Of a stretch of DNA of 64,000 nucleotides, positions 45,156-55,186 are shown in pieces. Made by a program: the position numbers and the translations under genes. Numbering within the stretch: the first letter of the stretch is position 1; each line of letters opens with the position of its first letter. The notes under the pieces are model-generated. The model was not told the DNA's origin. It worked only from the letters and a program-made list of their open reading frames with translations, and ran no database searches. The stretch is from Deltaproteobacteria bacterium (GTDB taxonomy: Bacteria > Desulfobacterota > Binatia > UBA1149 > JAJCZL01), in NCBI GenBank assembly GCA_029262415.1, contig JAJCZL010000056.1:123819-187818 (forward strand), written 5' to 3'.

Positions 45156-46907
45156 TTGATATCCAATAAACCCGCGGACGAAGGATCGCACACAGACGAA
45201 ACTATGGAGAGTTTCGACGATCTCTTTGAGGCGTCCGTCATCTCAGTCCAGGTCGGCGAGATCGTAAAGGGCGACGTAGTGAGCGTCGACAGCGAAACGG
45301 TTACCGTCGACATCGGCTTCAAATCTGAAGGTCTTATCCCAGCCTCTGAGTTCTCCGACGCGTCGGACGAACTCAAGGTCAAATCCGGCGACCAAATCGA
45401 AGTCTACGTCGACTCGCTTGGTGAGCACGGCGGCCCAATAAAACTTTCTTACCAGCGAGCAAAACAATGGCGCGTCTGGAAGGTCATCGAAGAAGCACAC
45501 AACGCGAACACCACGGTTCGCGGAAAGGTTGTCGGTCGCGTCAAGGGCGGCCTGATGGTTGACGTCGGCGTGTCCGCGTTTCTGCCCGGCTCGCATGTCG
45601 ACATACGACCGACGCGCTCGCTCGATAAGTATATCGGCGAAGAAGCCGACTTCTCTGTCCTCAAGTTCAACCGTTCTCGCGGCAACGTCGTTGTCTCACG
45701 TCGCGCACTCATCGAAAAAGAGCGCGAGGTGCAACGAAGCGAAACGATGCAGGTGCTCGAAGAGGGAGTTGTTCTCGAAGGTGTCGTGAAGAACGTTACC
45801 GACTATGGTGCGTTCGTTGATCTCGGCGGCATCGACGGACTTCTCCATGTCACCGACATGAGCTGGGGGCGCGTAGGGCATCCCAGCGAAGTCGTAAAAC
45901 CCAACGATGTCGTCAAGGTCGTAGTTTTGAAAATCGACACCGAAGCTGACAAGGTCTCGCTCGGACTCAAGCAACTCGAGGACGATCCGTGGTTGACTGT
46001 AGCGGAAAGGCTCTTCCCGGGCAGCAGGGTTCGCGGCAAAGTCGTCAGCCTCGCCGACTATGGCGCGTTTGTCGAAGTGGAATCGGGCGTAGAAGGTTTA
46101 GTGCACGTATCCGAGATGTCATGGACGTCGCGTGTGCAGCACCCCTCCAAGATCGTATCCATCGGCGACGATGTCGAAGTCATCGTCTTGGCCTTGGATC
46201 CGGCAAGTCGCAGGATCTCGCTTGGGCTCAAGCAGACGATGCCCAACCCTTGGGAGCAGCTCCCGATTGATCACCCGATTGGCACGCCCCTCACGGGAAC
46301 GGTCACCAGTCTTACTGACTTCGGTGCCTTCGTTAACGTGACTGAAGGGATCGACGGGTTGATTCATGTCTCCGACATGCATTGGACCAAGAAAGTCCGC
46401 CACCCTTCTGAGGTCCTGAATAAAGGTGACGAGGTTGATTGTGTCGTGCTCGCGATCGATGTGGCCCATGAGCGTCTCTCTCTCGGCCTCAAACAGTTGG
46501 CTGAGGATCCGTGGTCGAACATGGATAACCGTTACCCGATCTCTACGCGTGTGAAGGGCAAAATCACCAATGTCACCGACTTCGGTGTGTTTGTTGAGTT
46601 GGAAGAGGGCGTCGAGGGAATGATCCACGTGTCGCAGCTCGCCAAGGACCGCGTTGACGATCCGCGCACGATGTTCAGCTCGGGTCAAGAGATAGAAGCT
46701 CAGGTCACGCAAATCGACCGCCGCGAGCGGCGCATCTCACTCAGTGTGAAATCGCTGGAGAATTCGGCCGAGAAAGAAGAGATGGAGCAATACATGGACC
46801 AGAATAAGGGTTCCTCCGGGTTCTCCCTGGCTGACATGATCAACGAGGAACTCGACCGTGGTCGTTCGGAGAAGCCTGCGAACGATGACAACGGGGGGCA
46901 GGCCTGA
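45156..46907 (+). CDS. rpsA: 30S ribosomal protein S1
   Basis: A 583-residue protein with six S1 (OB) repeats: the first two divergent ones begin at [15 protein letters not shown] and [14 protein letters not shown]; the last four carry the clear [14 protein letters not shown] and LHVSEMSW signatures. A C-terminal tail of about 60 residues is charged and Gly/Asn-rich. The start is TTG 45156: GGAGG at 45143-45147 lies 8 nt upstream. S1 brings mRNAs to the ribosome. Confidence 0.97.
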   Translation: MISNKPADEGSHTDETMESFDDLFEASVISVQVGEIVKGDVVSVDSETVTVDIGFKSEGLIPASEFSDASDELKVKSGDQIEVYVDSLGEHGGPIKLSYQRAKQWRVWKVIEEAHNANTTVRGKVVGRVKGGLMVDVGVSAFLPGSHVDIRPTRSLDKYIGEEADFSVLKFNRSRGNVVVSRRALIEKEREVQRSETMQVLEEGVVLEGVVKNVTDYGAFVDLGGIDGLLHVTDMSWGRVGHPSEVVKPNDVVKVVVLKIDTEADKVSLGLKQLEDDPWLTVAERLFPGSRVRGKVVSLADYGAFVEVESGVEGLVHVSEMSWTSRVQHPSKIVSIGDDVEVIVLALDPASRRISLGLKQTMPNPWEQLPIDHPIGTPLTGTVTSLTDFGAFVNVTEGIDGLIHVSDMHWTKKVRHPSEVLNKGDEVDCVVLAIDVAHERLSLGLKQLAEDPWSNMDNRYPISTRVKGKITNVTDFGVFVELEEGVEGMIHVSQLAKDRVDDPRTMFSSGQEIEAQVTQIDRRERRISLSVKSLENSAEKEEMEQYMDQNKGSSGFSLADMINEELDRGRSEKPANDDNGGQA

Positions 46908-46951
46908 CGGAATTTCCGGGGCTGACGACGGTAAGGAGAGCTTCGATCGCA

Positions 46952-47323
46952 ATGACGAAGAGAGACCTGATCGACGAGATTGTGCGTCTGCACCCGACCT
47001 TTTCGCGCCGAGACGCGGAGGTCGTGGTCAACTCGGTATTCGAGAGTATGACCGAGGCGCTGTGCGGGGGAGACCGCATCGAGATCCGTGGCTTCGGAAG
47101 CTTTGTGGTCAAGCAGCGCAAAGCGCGCGAGGGCCGCAACCCGAAGACTGGTGAGATCGTTGCAGTAGCCGCCAAACGGGTTCCGTTCTTCAAAGTGGGT
47201 AAGGAGCTACGGTTGCGTGTTGACGGAGGCGAAGACGGCGAAGGGCATTCCGCGGGCGGCGAGAACGGTAATGCCGAAGTTGAAACGGCCCCGCGTGCGG
47301 CGGCATACCCCGCGCGCACTTGA
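46952..47323 (+). CDS. ihfB: Integration host factor / HU-family DNA-bending protein
   Basis: A 123-residue protein; MTKRDLIDEIVRLHPTFSRRDAEVVVNSVFESM, IEIRGFGSFVVKQRKAREGRNPKTGE and KRVPFFKVGKELR form the complete IHF/HU fold. The position after rpsA marks the IHF beta subunit. A tail of about 30 residues rich in Gly, Glu and Ala follows, longer than in E. coli IhfB. Start ATG 46952 with AAGGAGAG upstream. Confidence 0.94.
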   Translation: MTKRDLIDEIVRLHPTFSRRDAEVVVNSVFESMTEALCGGDRIEIRGFGSFVVKQRKAREGRNPKTGEIVAVAAKRVPFFKVGKELRLRVDGGEDGEGHSAGGENGNAEVETAPRAAAYPART

Positions 47324-47332
47324 CCGAATAAC

Positions 47333-47833
47333 GTGCGCGTCCTCTGGGCGCCGTGGCGCCTTTGCTACGTCAGCGCCGCGGACGAACAGTCCGGCTGCAT
47401 TTTCTGCGATAAGCCTGCGCTGAAAACGCCTAGCGAGCGGCGAGAGCAACTCGTCCTTTATTCTGACGACAGTATCTCGATACTCATGAACAAATTCCCG
47501 TACGCGAACGCCCACTTGATGGTTGCGCCACGGGTGCACTCTGCGGACTTTCCAGCTGTCGACGAACGTACCGCATCTATGTTGCACGTTGGTATCGGCA
47601 AGTGCATGGAAGCGATAAGCGCCGAATATCGCCCGCATGGGTTCAACATAGGTATGAATCTCGGACGCATAGCAGGCGCGGGAATAGACGACCACATGCA
47701 CTGGCACGTCGTTCCGCGCTGGGAGGGCGATACCAATTTCATGCCGGTGCTCGCTGATACTAAGGTCATGCCCGAGCATCTCGAAGAAGCCTACGACCGG
47801 CTGGTCGGACATTTTGGAGGACAGGCATCGTGA
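47333..47833 (+). CDS. HIT-domain nucleotide hydrolase/phosphorylase
   Basis: A 166-residue protein: the N-terminal VLWAPWRLCYV, a CIFC pair and the histidine triad DDHMHWHVVPRWEGDTNFMPVL (H121, H123, H125). This is the Ap4A-phosphorylase-like branch of the HIT family, which cleaves dinucleoside polyphosphates or AMP conjugates. GTG start; the stop overlaps the next GTG. Confidence 0.93.
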   Translation: MRVLWAPWRLCYVSAADEQSGCIFCDKPALKTPSERREQLVLYSDDSISILMNKFPYANAHLMVAPRVHSADFPAVDERTASMLHVGIGKCMEAISAEYRPHGFNIGMNLGRIAGAGIDDHMHWHVVPRWEGDTNFMPVLADTKVMPEHLEEAYDRLVGHFGGQAS

Positions 47834-48375
47834 AACTACTTAGAACCGTCATTCTCGGAGTCCTCTTTCTGCTCGGGGTGTTCCTGTCCAGTGCTAACAC
47901 CGGCTCGATGAAAATCGTTTACCTGCCGCCGATGCCGTTCGGGCCGATGCCTGAGGGTGCGTCGATCGAAGTTCCGGTATTTATCGTTATTCTCGGTTCG
48001 ATCCTCGTAGGTGTGCTTATCACGGGACTCGGTGTCGCTTTTGAGCAATCTAAACTGCGCTGGTCGACGCGGAGCGCGCTCAAGCAGGCCAAACGACAGG
48101 AAGCAGAATGGGGTGCTGCCAACCGGGACGTCGCGTCGATGAAAGAGCAGGTTGCTAACGCGAACGGAGAGACCGAACGGGTGCGTGCAAAACTGCGCGA
48201 AGCAGAAGCCCAAATCGTGAAGCTGAAGCCTCCTTCCCCGGCTGCGTCTTTGGGCACCAGTCAAGGCGCGCTCGGATCTTCCGCAACGAGCGGCGCGACA
48301 GGATCGGCGGCCGATGCCGCGACGAGTTCCGTAGAGTCGAAAACTGTCGGCGAAAGCACGAGCGGACGCGGCTAG
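47830..48375 (+). CDS. LapA-domain inner membrane protein
   Basis: A 181-residue protein with two membrane helices (LLRTVILGVLFLLGVFLSSAN and VFIVILGSILVGVLITGLGVAF), the LapA/DUF1049 arrangement, followed by a cytoplasmic coiled-coil (about 85-135) and a low-complexity Ser/Ala/Thr tail. E. coli LapA works with LapB to control LpxC stability; no lapB-like gene is visible here. GTG overlaps the HIT gene stop. Confidence 0.83.
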   Translation: MKLLRTVILGVLFLLGVFLSSANTGSMKIVYLPPMPFGPMPEGASIEVPVFIVILGSILVGVLITGLGVAFEQSKLRWSTRSALKQAKRQEAEWGAANRDVASMKEQVANANGETERVRAKLREAEAQIVKLKPPSPAASLGTSQGALGSSATSGATGSAADAATSSVESKTVGESTSGRG

Positions 48376-48384
48376 AGACCAGGG

Positions 48385-50979
48385 ATGCAGCGCGACCCCG
48401 GTATCAAGCTGACGCCGGTCATGCAGCAGTACCTCGAGATCAAGCGCGATCACGAGGACGCGATTCTGTTTTTCCGTCTCGGGGACTTCTACGAAATGTT
48501 CTTCGAGGACGCCGAACGTGCCGCGGGTGTCCTGGATATTACGCTTACCAGTCGGAACCGTAACGCCCCCAATCCGATTCCTCTTTGCGGTGTTCCGTAC
48601 CACTCGGCACGCCCTTATATTGCCAAGCTGATCAATGCGGGACTCAAAGTGGCGATCTGCGAGCAGGTGGAGTTGCCAAGCGGGACTCAAAAGATCGCTT
48701 CGCGCAGAGTAACGAAGGTCGTGACACCGGGCACCGCCGTCGACGAAGAGAGCCTAGATTCGGACCGCAGCCGCTATCTTGCCGCGGCCGTTTGCCGTCA
48801 AGGGTGCTGGGGGCTGGCTTGGACCGATTTTTCTACCGGGGAGGTTTCGGCCGCGCAGCCGGGTACGGCGCAAGCCATGGCCGAGCAACTCGCAGCATTA
48901 TCGCCGAGCGAGTTGATCGTGCCGCCCGGCGATCTCGATGCACTACGTGCATGTGTACCGGCCGGGTTGGATATCATTCAACCGGTCGAGCACGGAGACG
49001 GGGTTGATCCGCGATTGGGAAGTACCCCGGCCGCTGCGTCTGCGCTGTCACTGTTGGACGGGTATGTCGAACGCGTGCAAGGCGAGTTCCGTGGACACAT
49101 GCGCGAGCCGGAACTACACGACGAGGGCCGCTATCTGCACTTGGACGCGGCGACGCGTACCAATCTCGAAGTCGTACAGACCCGTGGCGGCGAAAAACGT
49201 GGTTCGTTGTTTGGTGTTCTGGATGCCGCCGTGAGCCCAATGGGACGTCGGCTGACGAGGCGCTGGCTGATGCAGCCGCTTGCGCGTGCCGATACGATTG
49301 GACGGCGTTTGGATGCGGTCGAGTATTTTGTCGAGCACCTGCGGCGCCGCTCGGCTTTGCGTGAAACGCTCCGCGGGATCGGCGACCTCGAACGACTGAC
49401 AGGCCGCGTTGGTTCAGGAACTGCGGGTCCGCGCGATCTCGTCGGGTTGGCTGAAGCGCTCAGCCGAGTTGCGGACGTGCGTGGTGTTCTTGCCGGGCCT
49501 GTGGGTACGGGTGAGACCGAACCCGCCGCCGAGATCGCCGCGGCGCTGCAGGCTCTGGACCCGCTGCCGGAAATCGCCGACCTCATCCGTCGTTCGTTGG
49601 TTGATGAGCCTCCCACTCACACGCGCCATGGCGGGGTCATTCGTAGGGATTACGACGAGGCCGTCGATCGCGTGCGGGCCGTCGCCGACGCCGGCAAGGG
49701 ATGGATTGCTGCGGTCGAGGCCGATGAGCGTAAGCGTACCGGTGTAGCCACGCTCAAGGTCGGGTACAACAAGGTATTCGGCTACTACATCGAGATCAGC
49801 AAAGCCCATCAGGCGCGTGTTCCAGATGACTACGAGCGTAAGCAAACGCTGACCAATGCCGAACGCTACGTAACCCCGGCGCTAAAAGAGAAAGAGGGTG
49901 AGGTTCTCGGCGCGCAAGATCGACTGGTGTCTTTGGAGGCTGCGCTATTTGAGAAGGTAGCCAAGACCGTTGCCTGCGAACAGGCGCGTTTGGCGCGCAC
50001 TGCGGGCGCGCTCGCGGTGTTGGATGCACTCGCGGGTCTTGCGGAAACCGCCCACCGACGCGGCTACGTACGCCCGGCGATACATACCGATGGTGCGCTT
50101 GAGATAGAAGACGGGCGTCACCCGGTTGTTGAAGCGGCCATCGGCAAGGGGTTTGTCGCCAACGACTGCGCGCTCGGCGGTGACGGCACCACCCTTGTCG
50201 TCATCACCGGCCCCAACATGGCCGGCAAGTCGACCTATCTAAGGCAGACAGCATTGATCGCGCTGATGGCGCACGCCGGCAGCTTCGTGCCCGCTTCCCG
50301 CGCGCGGATTCCAGTAATGGACCGAGTTTTTACGCGCATTGGCGCTAGCGATGATCTCGCCGCCGGCCGGTCCACGTTCATGGTCGAGATGAGCGAGACC
50401 GCTGACATCCTCGCCAACATGAGTGATCGCAGTCTGGTTGTACTCGACGAAATCGGACGCGGCACCTCCACCTACGACGGCATTTCGATTGCATGGGCCG
50501 TGGCGGAAGCGTTGGTGAAGGCGCGCGTACGTACACTGTTTGCGACCCACTACCACGAGTTGGCGGCGCTGGCCGAAGAGCACGGCGCGGTCGCGAACTT
50601 TTCGGTCGCCGTAAAACGCTACAAAGGGGAGATCGTGTTTCTCTACCGAGTGCTCGCAGGTGCGGCGAGCGGCAGCTACGGAATTGATGTAGCCAAGCTC
50701 GCCGGACTCCCCCCGGCGGTGATCGCCCGCGCTTCGCTCATGCTGCAAGAACTGCAGGCCGGTGGTCGTTGCCTGGATGATGCCGGGGGACAGCTGGGTT
50801 TGTTTATCGGCAATGCAGGCGGGTCTGAAGCGTCCGTCGGGACCGGAAAAACTGCAGAGAATGCCGCCGAACGTGAGGTTTTGGACACCCTGGGGCAGGC
50901 CCGGCCGGATGCGATGACCCCGCTGGAAGCGTTGAATCTTCTCTCAGGACTTGTCCGGCGCGTCCGAAACGAGAGATAA
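48385..50979 (+). CDS. mutS: DNA mismatch repair protein MutS
   Basis: An 864-residue MutS. The mismatch-recognition motif LGDFYEMFFEDA (GxFYE) is near residue 34; connector, lever and clamp domains follow; the ATPase has Walker A GPNMAGKSTYLRQTALI (about 609), VDRVFTRIGASDDLAAGRSTFMVEM-type signature and Walker B LVVLDEIGRGTSTYDG. It pairs functionally with the MutL at 37176. ATG 48385. Confidence 0.97.
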   Translation: MQRDPGIKLTPVMQQYLEIKRDHEDAILFFRLGDFYEMFFEDAERAAGVLDITLTSRNRNAPNPIPLCGVPYHSARPYIAKLINAGLKVAICEQVELPSGTQKIASRRVTKVVTPGTAVDEESLDSDRSRYLAAAVCRQGCWGLAWTDFSTGEVSAAQPGTAQAMAEQLAALSPSELIVPPGDLDALRACVPAGLDIIQPVEHGDGVDPRLGSTPAAASALSLLDGYVERVQGEFRGHMREPELHDEGRYLHLDAATRTNLEVVQTRGGEKRGSLFGVLDAAVSPMGRRLTRRWLMQPLARADTIGRRLDAVEYFVEHLRRRSALRETLRGIGDLERLTGRVGSGTAGPRDLVGLAEALSRVADVRGVLAGPVGTGETEPAAEIAAALQALDPLPEIADLIRRSLVDEPPTHTRHGGVIRRDYDEAVDRVRAVADAGKGWIAAVEADERKRTGVATLKVGYNKVFGYYIEISKAHQARVPDDYERKQTLTNAERYVTPALKEKEGEVLGAQDRLVSLEAALFEKVAKTVACEQARLARTAGALAVLDALAGLAETAHRRGYVRPAIHTDGALEIEDGRHPVVEAAIGKGFVANDCALGGDGTTLVVITGPNMAGKSTYLRQTALIALMAHAGSFVPASRARIPVMDRVFTRIGASDDLAAGRSTFMVEMSETADILANMSDRSLVVLDEIGRGTSTYDGISIAWAVAEALVKARVRTLFATHYHELAALAEEHGAVANFSVAVKRYKGEIVFLYRVLAGAASGSYGIDVAKLAGLPPAVIARASLMLQELQAGGRCLDDAGGQLGLFIGNAGGSEASVGTGKTAENAAEREVLDTLGQARPDAMTPLEALNLLSGLVRRVRNER

Positions 50980-51004
50980 TGGCAGTTTGCGGGGAGAAGG
51001 GATC

Positions 51005-52441
51005 TTGAAATTCTTGTCGTGGTGGAGAGGAAGCGGGTTGGCGGTAAGTGCGGTGGCCATTAGAGCTGCGTTGGCGTGGGCGCTCGTGTCGGCGTTGTCG
51101 GTTGCAGGCGTTGCTGAGGCTACGACCATCAAACGCATCCGCTCTGCGTCAGGCGACGATTTCAGTCGGATAGTCATCGACGTCGATAGTAGCGCGACCT
51201 ATCGCTACGGCCTTGTTCCGCCGTCGAGTGACGGACGTTCCGCCGCACGTTTTTACATCGATATTGACGGGGTCCGTCTTGAGCGCGGCGAGAATCCGGC
51301 CGCGGAGATTCGCGACCAGCGGATCGTCGCGGTGCGGACCGGACAGAACAAGCTGCGAACCGCACGTGTGGTTTTTGAGTTAGCGCACCCGGTCCGCACC
51401 AATGTGTTCTCGCTCCCTTCGCCCCCGCGGATTGTCATCGATCTCACCGATCGGCCCGGCGTTAAGGTGCAGGAGTTGGCATCGAAAACGCTTTCGATCG
51501 GAGAAGCGCCCAAGTCCGCTTCTCCTCGGTCGGTTCCGTCCCTTGGCGGACCTCGCCGCAGCGCCGCGCCGGGCGTCCCCAGTCCGCCTTCGGGCGTCGG
51601 CACTCTCGCGGGATCACCACGCGGATCTCCTGCGCTACGTCCGCCGCCTACGCGTGAAGCGGCTTTGCATACTTCGCATCCTAGCGGTCCTGTGCGCGGC
51701 CGATCGGTCGTGCCGCCTCCGCCTGTGCTGCGCAGAAGGCCGCGCATCGTTATCGATGCCGGGCACGGGGGTAAAGACCCCGGAGCCAAGGGTCTCAAAG
51801 GCGTTGTCGAGAAGGACGTCGTGTTGGATATCGCCAAGCGCGTCGCCAGCAAGCTCAAGTCGCGCATGGACGTCGATGTGTTCATGACCCGGACCAAGGA
51901 TGAATATATCCCACTGGACCATCGCAAAGATCTCGCCAACCAAGCCGAGGCAGACCTGTTCGTATCGATCCACGCGAACGCCGGTCGCAACTCGCGTGCG
52001 CACGGGATCGAAAGCTACTATCTCAAGAACACCAATGACCGCGCCACGCTGCGCTTGGCCAAACTCGAGAACGGGATCGGCGACCTAATCAAGGGCCATG
52101 ACGTATCAACCGATGCTGATCTGCCCTACATACTTTCAGACATGGTTCAGGGCCAAAAAGAGTCGGATTCCATCGTTTTGGCTAACCACATCCAGCGCGA
52201 GTTGGTCTCGCACCTGCGTCCGCGCTATCCCTCGGTGAAGAACCTGGGAGTTAAGCAGGGGCCGTTTTTGGTGCTTGACGGTACGCTGATGGCGAGTACC
52301 CTGGTCGAGATTGGTTTCGTGACAAATGCGACCGAAGCCGGCCGCGTGGGCTCGCCCACTTACCGTGAATCGCTGTCCGAAGGCGTGTACCGCGGCATCA
52401 AGCGCTACTTTGAAGACTCCAAGGTTCCGGGTCTCCAGTAG
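51005..52441 (+). CDS. amiC: N-acetylmuramoyl-L-alanine amidase, AmiC type
   Basis: The start is TTG 51005, preceded by GGGGAGAAGGG; the product is 478 residues. A signal peptide (AIRAALAWALVSALSVAGVAEA) is followed by an AMIN domain (TIKRIRSASGDDFSRIVIDV), a Pro/Ser-rich linker, and an Amidase_3 domain. The zinc ligands are His in DAGHGGKDPGA, Glu in VVEKDVVLD and His in SIHANAG; the catalytic Glu is in VEIGFVTN. It cleaves peptide from glycan in septal peptidoglycan. Confidence 0.95.
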   Translation: MKFLSWWRGSGLAVSAVAIRAALAWALVSALSVAGVAEATTIKRIRSASGDDFSRIVIDVDSSATYRYGLVPPSSDGRSAARFYIDIDGVRLERGENPAAEIRDQRIVAVRTGQNKLRTARVVFELAHPVRTNVFSLPSPPRIVIDLTDRPGVKVQELASKTLSIGEAPKSASPRSVPSLGGPRRSAAPGVPSPPSGVGTLAGSPRGSPALRPPPTREAALHTSHPSGPVRGRSVVPPPPVLRRRPRIVIDAGHGGKDPGAKGLKGVVEKDVVLDIAKRVASKLKSRMDVDVFMTRTKDEYIPLDHRKDLANQAEADLFVSIHANAGRNSRAHGIESYYLKNTNDRATLRLAKLENGIGDLIKGHDVSTDADLPYILSDMVQGQKESDSIVLANHIQRELVSHLRPRYPSVKNLGVKQGPFLVLDGTLMASTLVEIGFVTNATEAGRVGSPTYRESLSEGVYRGIKRYFEDSKVPGLQ

Positions 52442-52442
52442 T

Positions 52443-55169
52443 TTGCCTGAACAAAAGACACCGCCGGTCGTTCGCTCAACTCTTCTGCCGTCACCGGTCG
52501 GCTTCGTCGGCGGCCTGCCTGAGGTCGCTGCAGAGTATATTCAGGCGGTAACCGCGGAACTCGAAGAGGCCCACTGGTCGGGCGCGCCCGGTGCGGATAC
52601 TTCGGTGCGCTATACCAGTGCGGCCGATAATCTTCTACGTTTTATCTTCGAAGCAGCTAGCGAGCGCTTCAGCCGTCGCTACGCGCGTGCGCACCAGCGC
52701 TGCGCGGTCCTGGCGCTGGGAAGTTACGGTCGCAGGGAACTCAACCCCAAGTCGGACTGGGACATCCTCGTTGTTTACCCCACGACGATGAATCCGTACG
52801 TCGAGACCGTTGCGGAGTCGTTGTGCTATACGTTGTGGGACGCAGGCATCCAGGTGGGTCACGCGGTGCGCAGTTTCAAACAGTGCGCCGAACTGGCCGC
52901 AAAAGACCTGACCATCAAGACTTCAATTCTCGACGGACGCTTCGTTTGCGGCAGCACCGAACTCGCTGGTGAGTTCGTCGAAAAGGTGCAGAACACGATC
53001 GCCTCCGCCGATCCCGATGGCTTTGTTGACGCCAAGGTGCGCGAGTCGGAAAAACGCCACGGCAACTACGGCGGCTCAATCTTCATGCTCGAGCCGAACA
53101 TCAAAGAGGGGCAAGGCGGTCTGCGCGATCTGCATACCGCTTTGTGGATTGCGCGTGTCAAGCACGGCATTCAAAACCTAGAAGGTCTGGTTGAGCACAA
53201 GATCGTCTCGCAGACAGAGCTCGTCGAGCTGATGGGGGCGCGCGATTTCCTGCTCCGTGCGCGTAACTCGCTGCACTTTCTCACCGGCAGCAAGCAGGAC
53301 AACCTGACGTTTGAACGCCAGGAGGCCATCGGCGAGCGTTGCGGATACGGCGGCGAGAACGGCAACACGGCCGGTGAGTTGTTCATGCGCGACTATTACA
53401 GCAACGCGGCGCTCATTTGGCGCGTCAGTACCGACCTGATCAACCGGTTGGTTGATTCGCCGCAGCAGCCGGGCCTTCTCGACCGCTTGGTCGGCCGCAC
53501 CGTACGCGAGAAGGTTAAGCTGCAGCGGGGTCGTCTCGCCGCCGATGAGTCGTTGGTCGACGAAGACCCCGTCAATCTGATTCGCATCATGCACGATGCC
53601 CAACGTTTGGAGGTCGATCTCTCCTCTTCCACTCGCGAAATGCTCCGGCGTAAGGCGGACCTGCTGACACCGGAGATCGCAGAATCAAAAGCGGCGGTAG
53701 CCGCGTTTTTCGATATCTTGAAGTGGAAGACGGGTGTGTTCATAACGCTTGCGCAGATGAACAGGCTGGGAGTTCTCGGCCGTTTGATTCCCGAGTTCGG
53801 CCGTCTGTTTTGCATGGTCCAGCACGATTTCTACCATGTCTACACGGTCGACGAGCACTCGTTGATCGGTGTGCGCGAGCTCGAACGCTTGCGCGACGGC
53901 GAGTTCATGAAAGATAGCCCGTTGCTGACGCAGATCATGCGTGAGTGCGACCACCCCGAACTCCTGTTTTTAGCGATGATGCTTCACGACCTCGGTAAAG
54001 GCTACGGCGGTGACCACGACGAGAAGGGCGCGCTGATGGTCAAGGACATCGCCAAGCGTCTCCGCATCAACCACGACGACCGGCGCGCGCTCGAGTTTTT
54101 GGTGCGTTACCACCTCAACATGTCGATGCTTGCCCAGACCCGCGATATCGAAGACGATATGCTGGTCGCCGATTTCGTCGAACTGGTCGGAACGTACAAG
54201 AACCTCACTTACCTGTATCTACTCACCTTCGCCGATATGCGTGCGGTCGGACCGAAAGTGTGGAGCGGTTGGAAAGACAACTTGCTTAGCGAGCTCTACA
54301 GACGGGCGTCGGAGATGTTCGACACTGGATTGGTTACCGAGCGCGATCTGACACGCAGGGCTGAACGGGCACGTAAACGCGCGGTCAAGCGCGCGGCGGC
54401 CGACAACGAACGTGAGCGCATAGAGTCCTTCGTTGGCGCGATGCCCGACTCGTACATGCTGTCCACGTCGGATGAGACGGTGGTCGATCACTGGCGGCTG
54501 GTGGACTCACTCGGTACAGACGGGTTTACGAGCGGTGTCGTTCATTTTCCAGAGCGCGGGTTCTCGGAATTCACGGTCTGCACGCGCGACCTTCCTGGTG
54601 CGTTCGTGCGCATCACTGGGGTACTTCTCGCCCACGGCCTGAACGTCATAGGTGCGCGTATCGTGACGTCCTCGGACGGTGTCGCGCTCGATGTCTTCCG
54701 TATCGATCACCAAGGCAGTGCCGAGGTGGCGATGGATCCAGAGGTTTGGACGCGCGCACGTGAGGGGCTGCAGGGCGTGCTCGAGGGGCGCGTCGATGTC
54801 GACATCCTGGTTGCCGAGGTACGTGCGGCCAGCGAACGTAGCATCGCGACGCGCCAGGTGAGACGGATGATCACCCGCGTGGAGATCGACAACGATGTTT
54901 CGAAGACCTACACGGTCATCGACCTATACACCTCGGATCGTCTCGGCGTCTTGTTTACAGTGGTGAACTGTATCTACCATCTGGGGATGATCATCCATCT
55001 CGCGAAGATCACCACCCAAGTAGACCGTGTACTTGATGTCTTTTACGTCACTGACGCAGAGGGTCGCAAGATCACCAGTGCCGACTGGCTCGAGGAGATC
55101 CGCACCATTATCGTCGAGACGCTCGACGGCAGCGTCGTCGAGCCGACTGCGCGTGCGCAGCCGGCCTGA
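52443..55169 (+). CDS. glnD: Protein-PII uridylyltransferase/uridylyl-removing enzyme
   Basis: About 908 residues from TTG 52443, one base after amiC. The nucleotidyltransferase domain has GSYGRRELNPKSDWDILV (about 93-110), followed by the GlnD UTase segment EPNIKEGQGGLRDLHTALWIARV. The HD domain has VDEHSLIGVRELERL and HDLGKGYGGDHDEKGA, and two C-terminal ACT domains (about 710-790 and 820-895) sense glutamine. It sets the PII nitrogen-signal state. The PII and glnE genes are not in the window. Confidence 0.96.
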   Translation: MPEQKTPPVVRSTLLPSPVGFVGGLPEVAAEYIQAVTAELEEAHWSGAPGADTSVRYTSAADNLLRFIFEAASERFSRRYARAHQRCAVLALGSYGRRELNPKSDWDILVVYPTTMNPYVETVAESLCYTLWDAGIQVGHAVRSFKQCAELAAKDLTIKTSILDGRFVCGSTELAGEFVEKVQNTIASADPDGFVDAKVRESEKRHGNYGGSIFMLEPNIKEGQGGLRDLHTALWIARVKHGIQNLEGLVEHKIVSQTELVELMGARDFLLRARNSLHFLTGSKQDNLTFERQEAIGERCGYGGENGNTAGELFMRDYYSNAALIWRVSTDLINRLVDSPQQPGLLDRLVGRTVREKVKLQRGRLAADESLVDEDPVNLIRIMHDAQRLEVDLSSSTREMLRRKADLLTPEIAESKAAVAAFFDILKWKTGVFITLAQMNRLGVLGRLIPEFGRLFCMVQHDFYHVYTVDEHSLIGVRELERLRDGEFMKDSPLLTQIMRECDHPELLFLAMMLHDLGKGYGGDHDEKGALMVKDIAKRLRINHDDRRALEFLVRYHLNMSMLAQTRDIEDDMLVADFVELVGTYKNLTYLYLLTFADMRAVGPKVWSGWKDNLLSELYRRASEMFDTGLVTERDLTRRAERARKRAVKRAAADNERERIESFVGAMPDSYMLSTSDETVVDHWRLVDSLGTDGFTSGVVHFPERGFSEFTVCTRDLPGAFVRITGVLLAHGLNVIGARIVTSSDGVALDVFRIDHQGSAEVAMDPEVWTRAREGLQGVLEGRVDVDILVAEVRAASERSIATRQVRRMITRVEIDNDVSKTYTVIDLYTSDRLGVLFTVVNCIYHLGMIIHLAKITTQVDRVLDVFYVTDAEGRKITSADWLEEIRTIIVETLDGSVVEPTARAQPA

Positions 55170-55186
55170 GGGACGGGGCGATAGCG

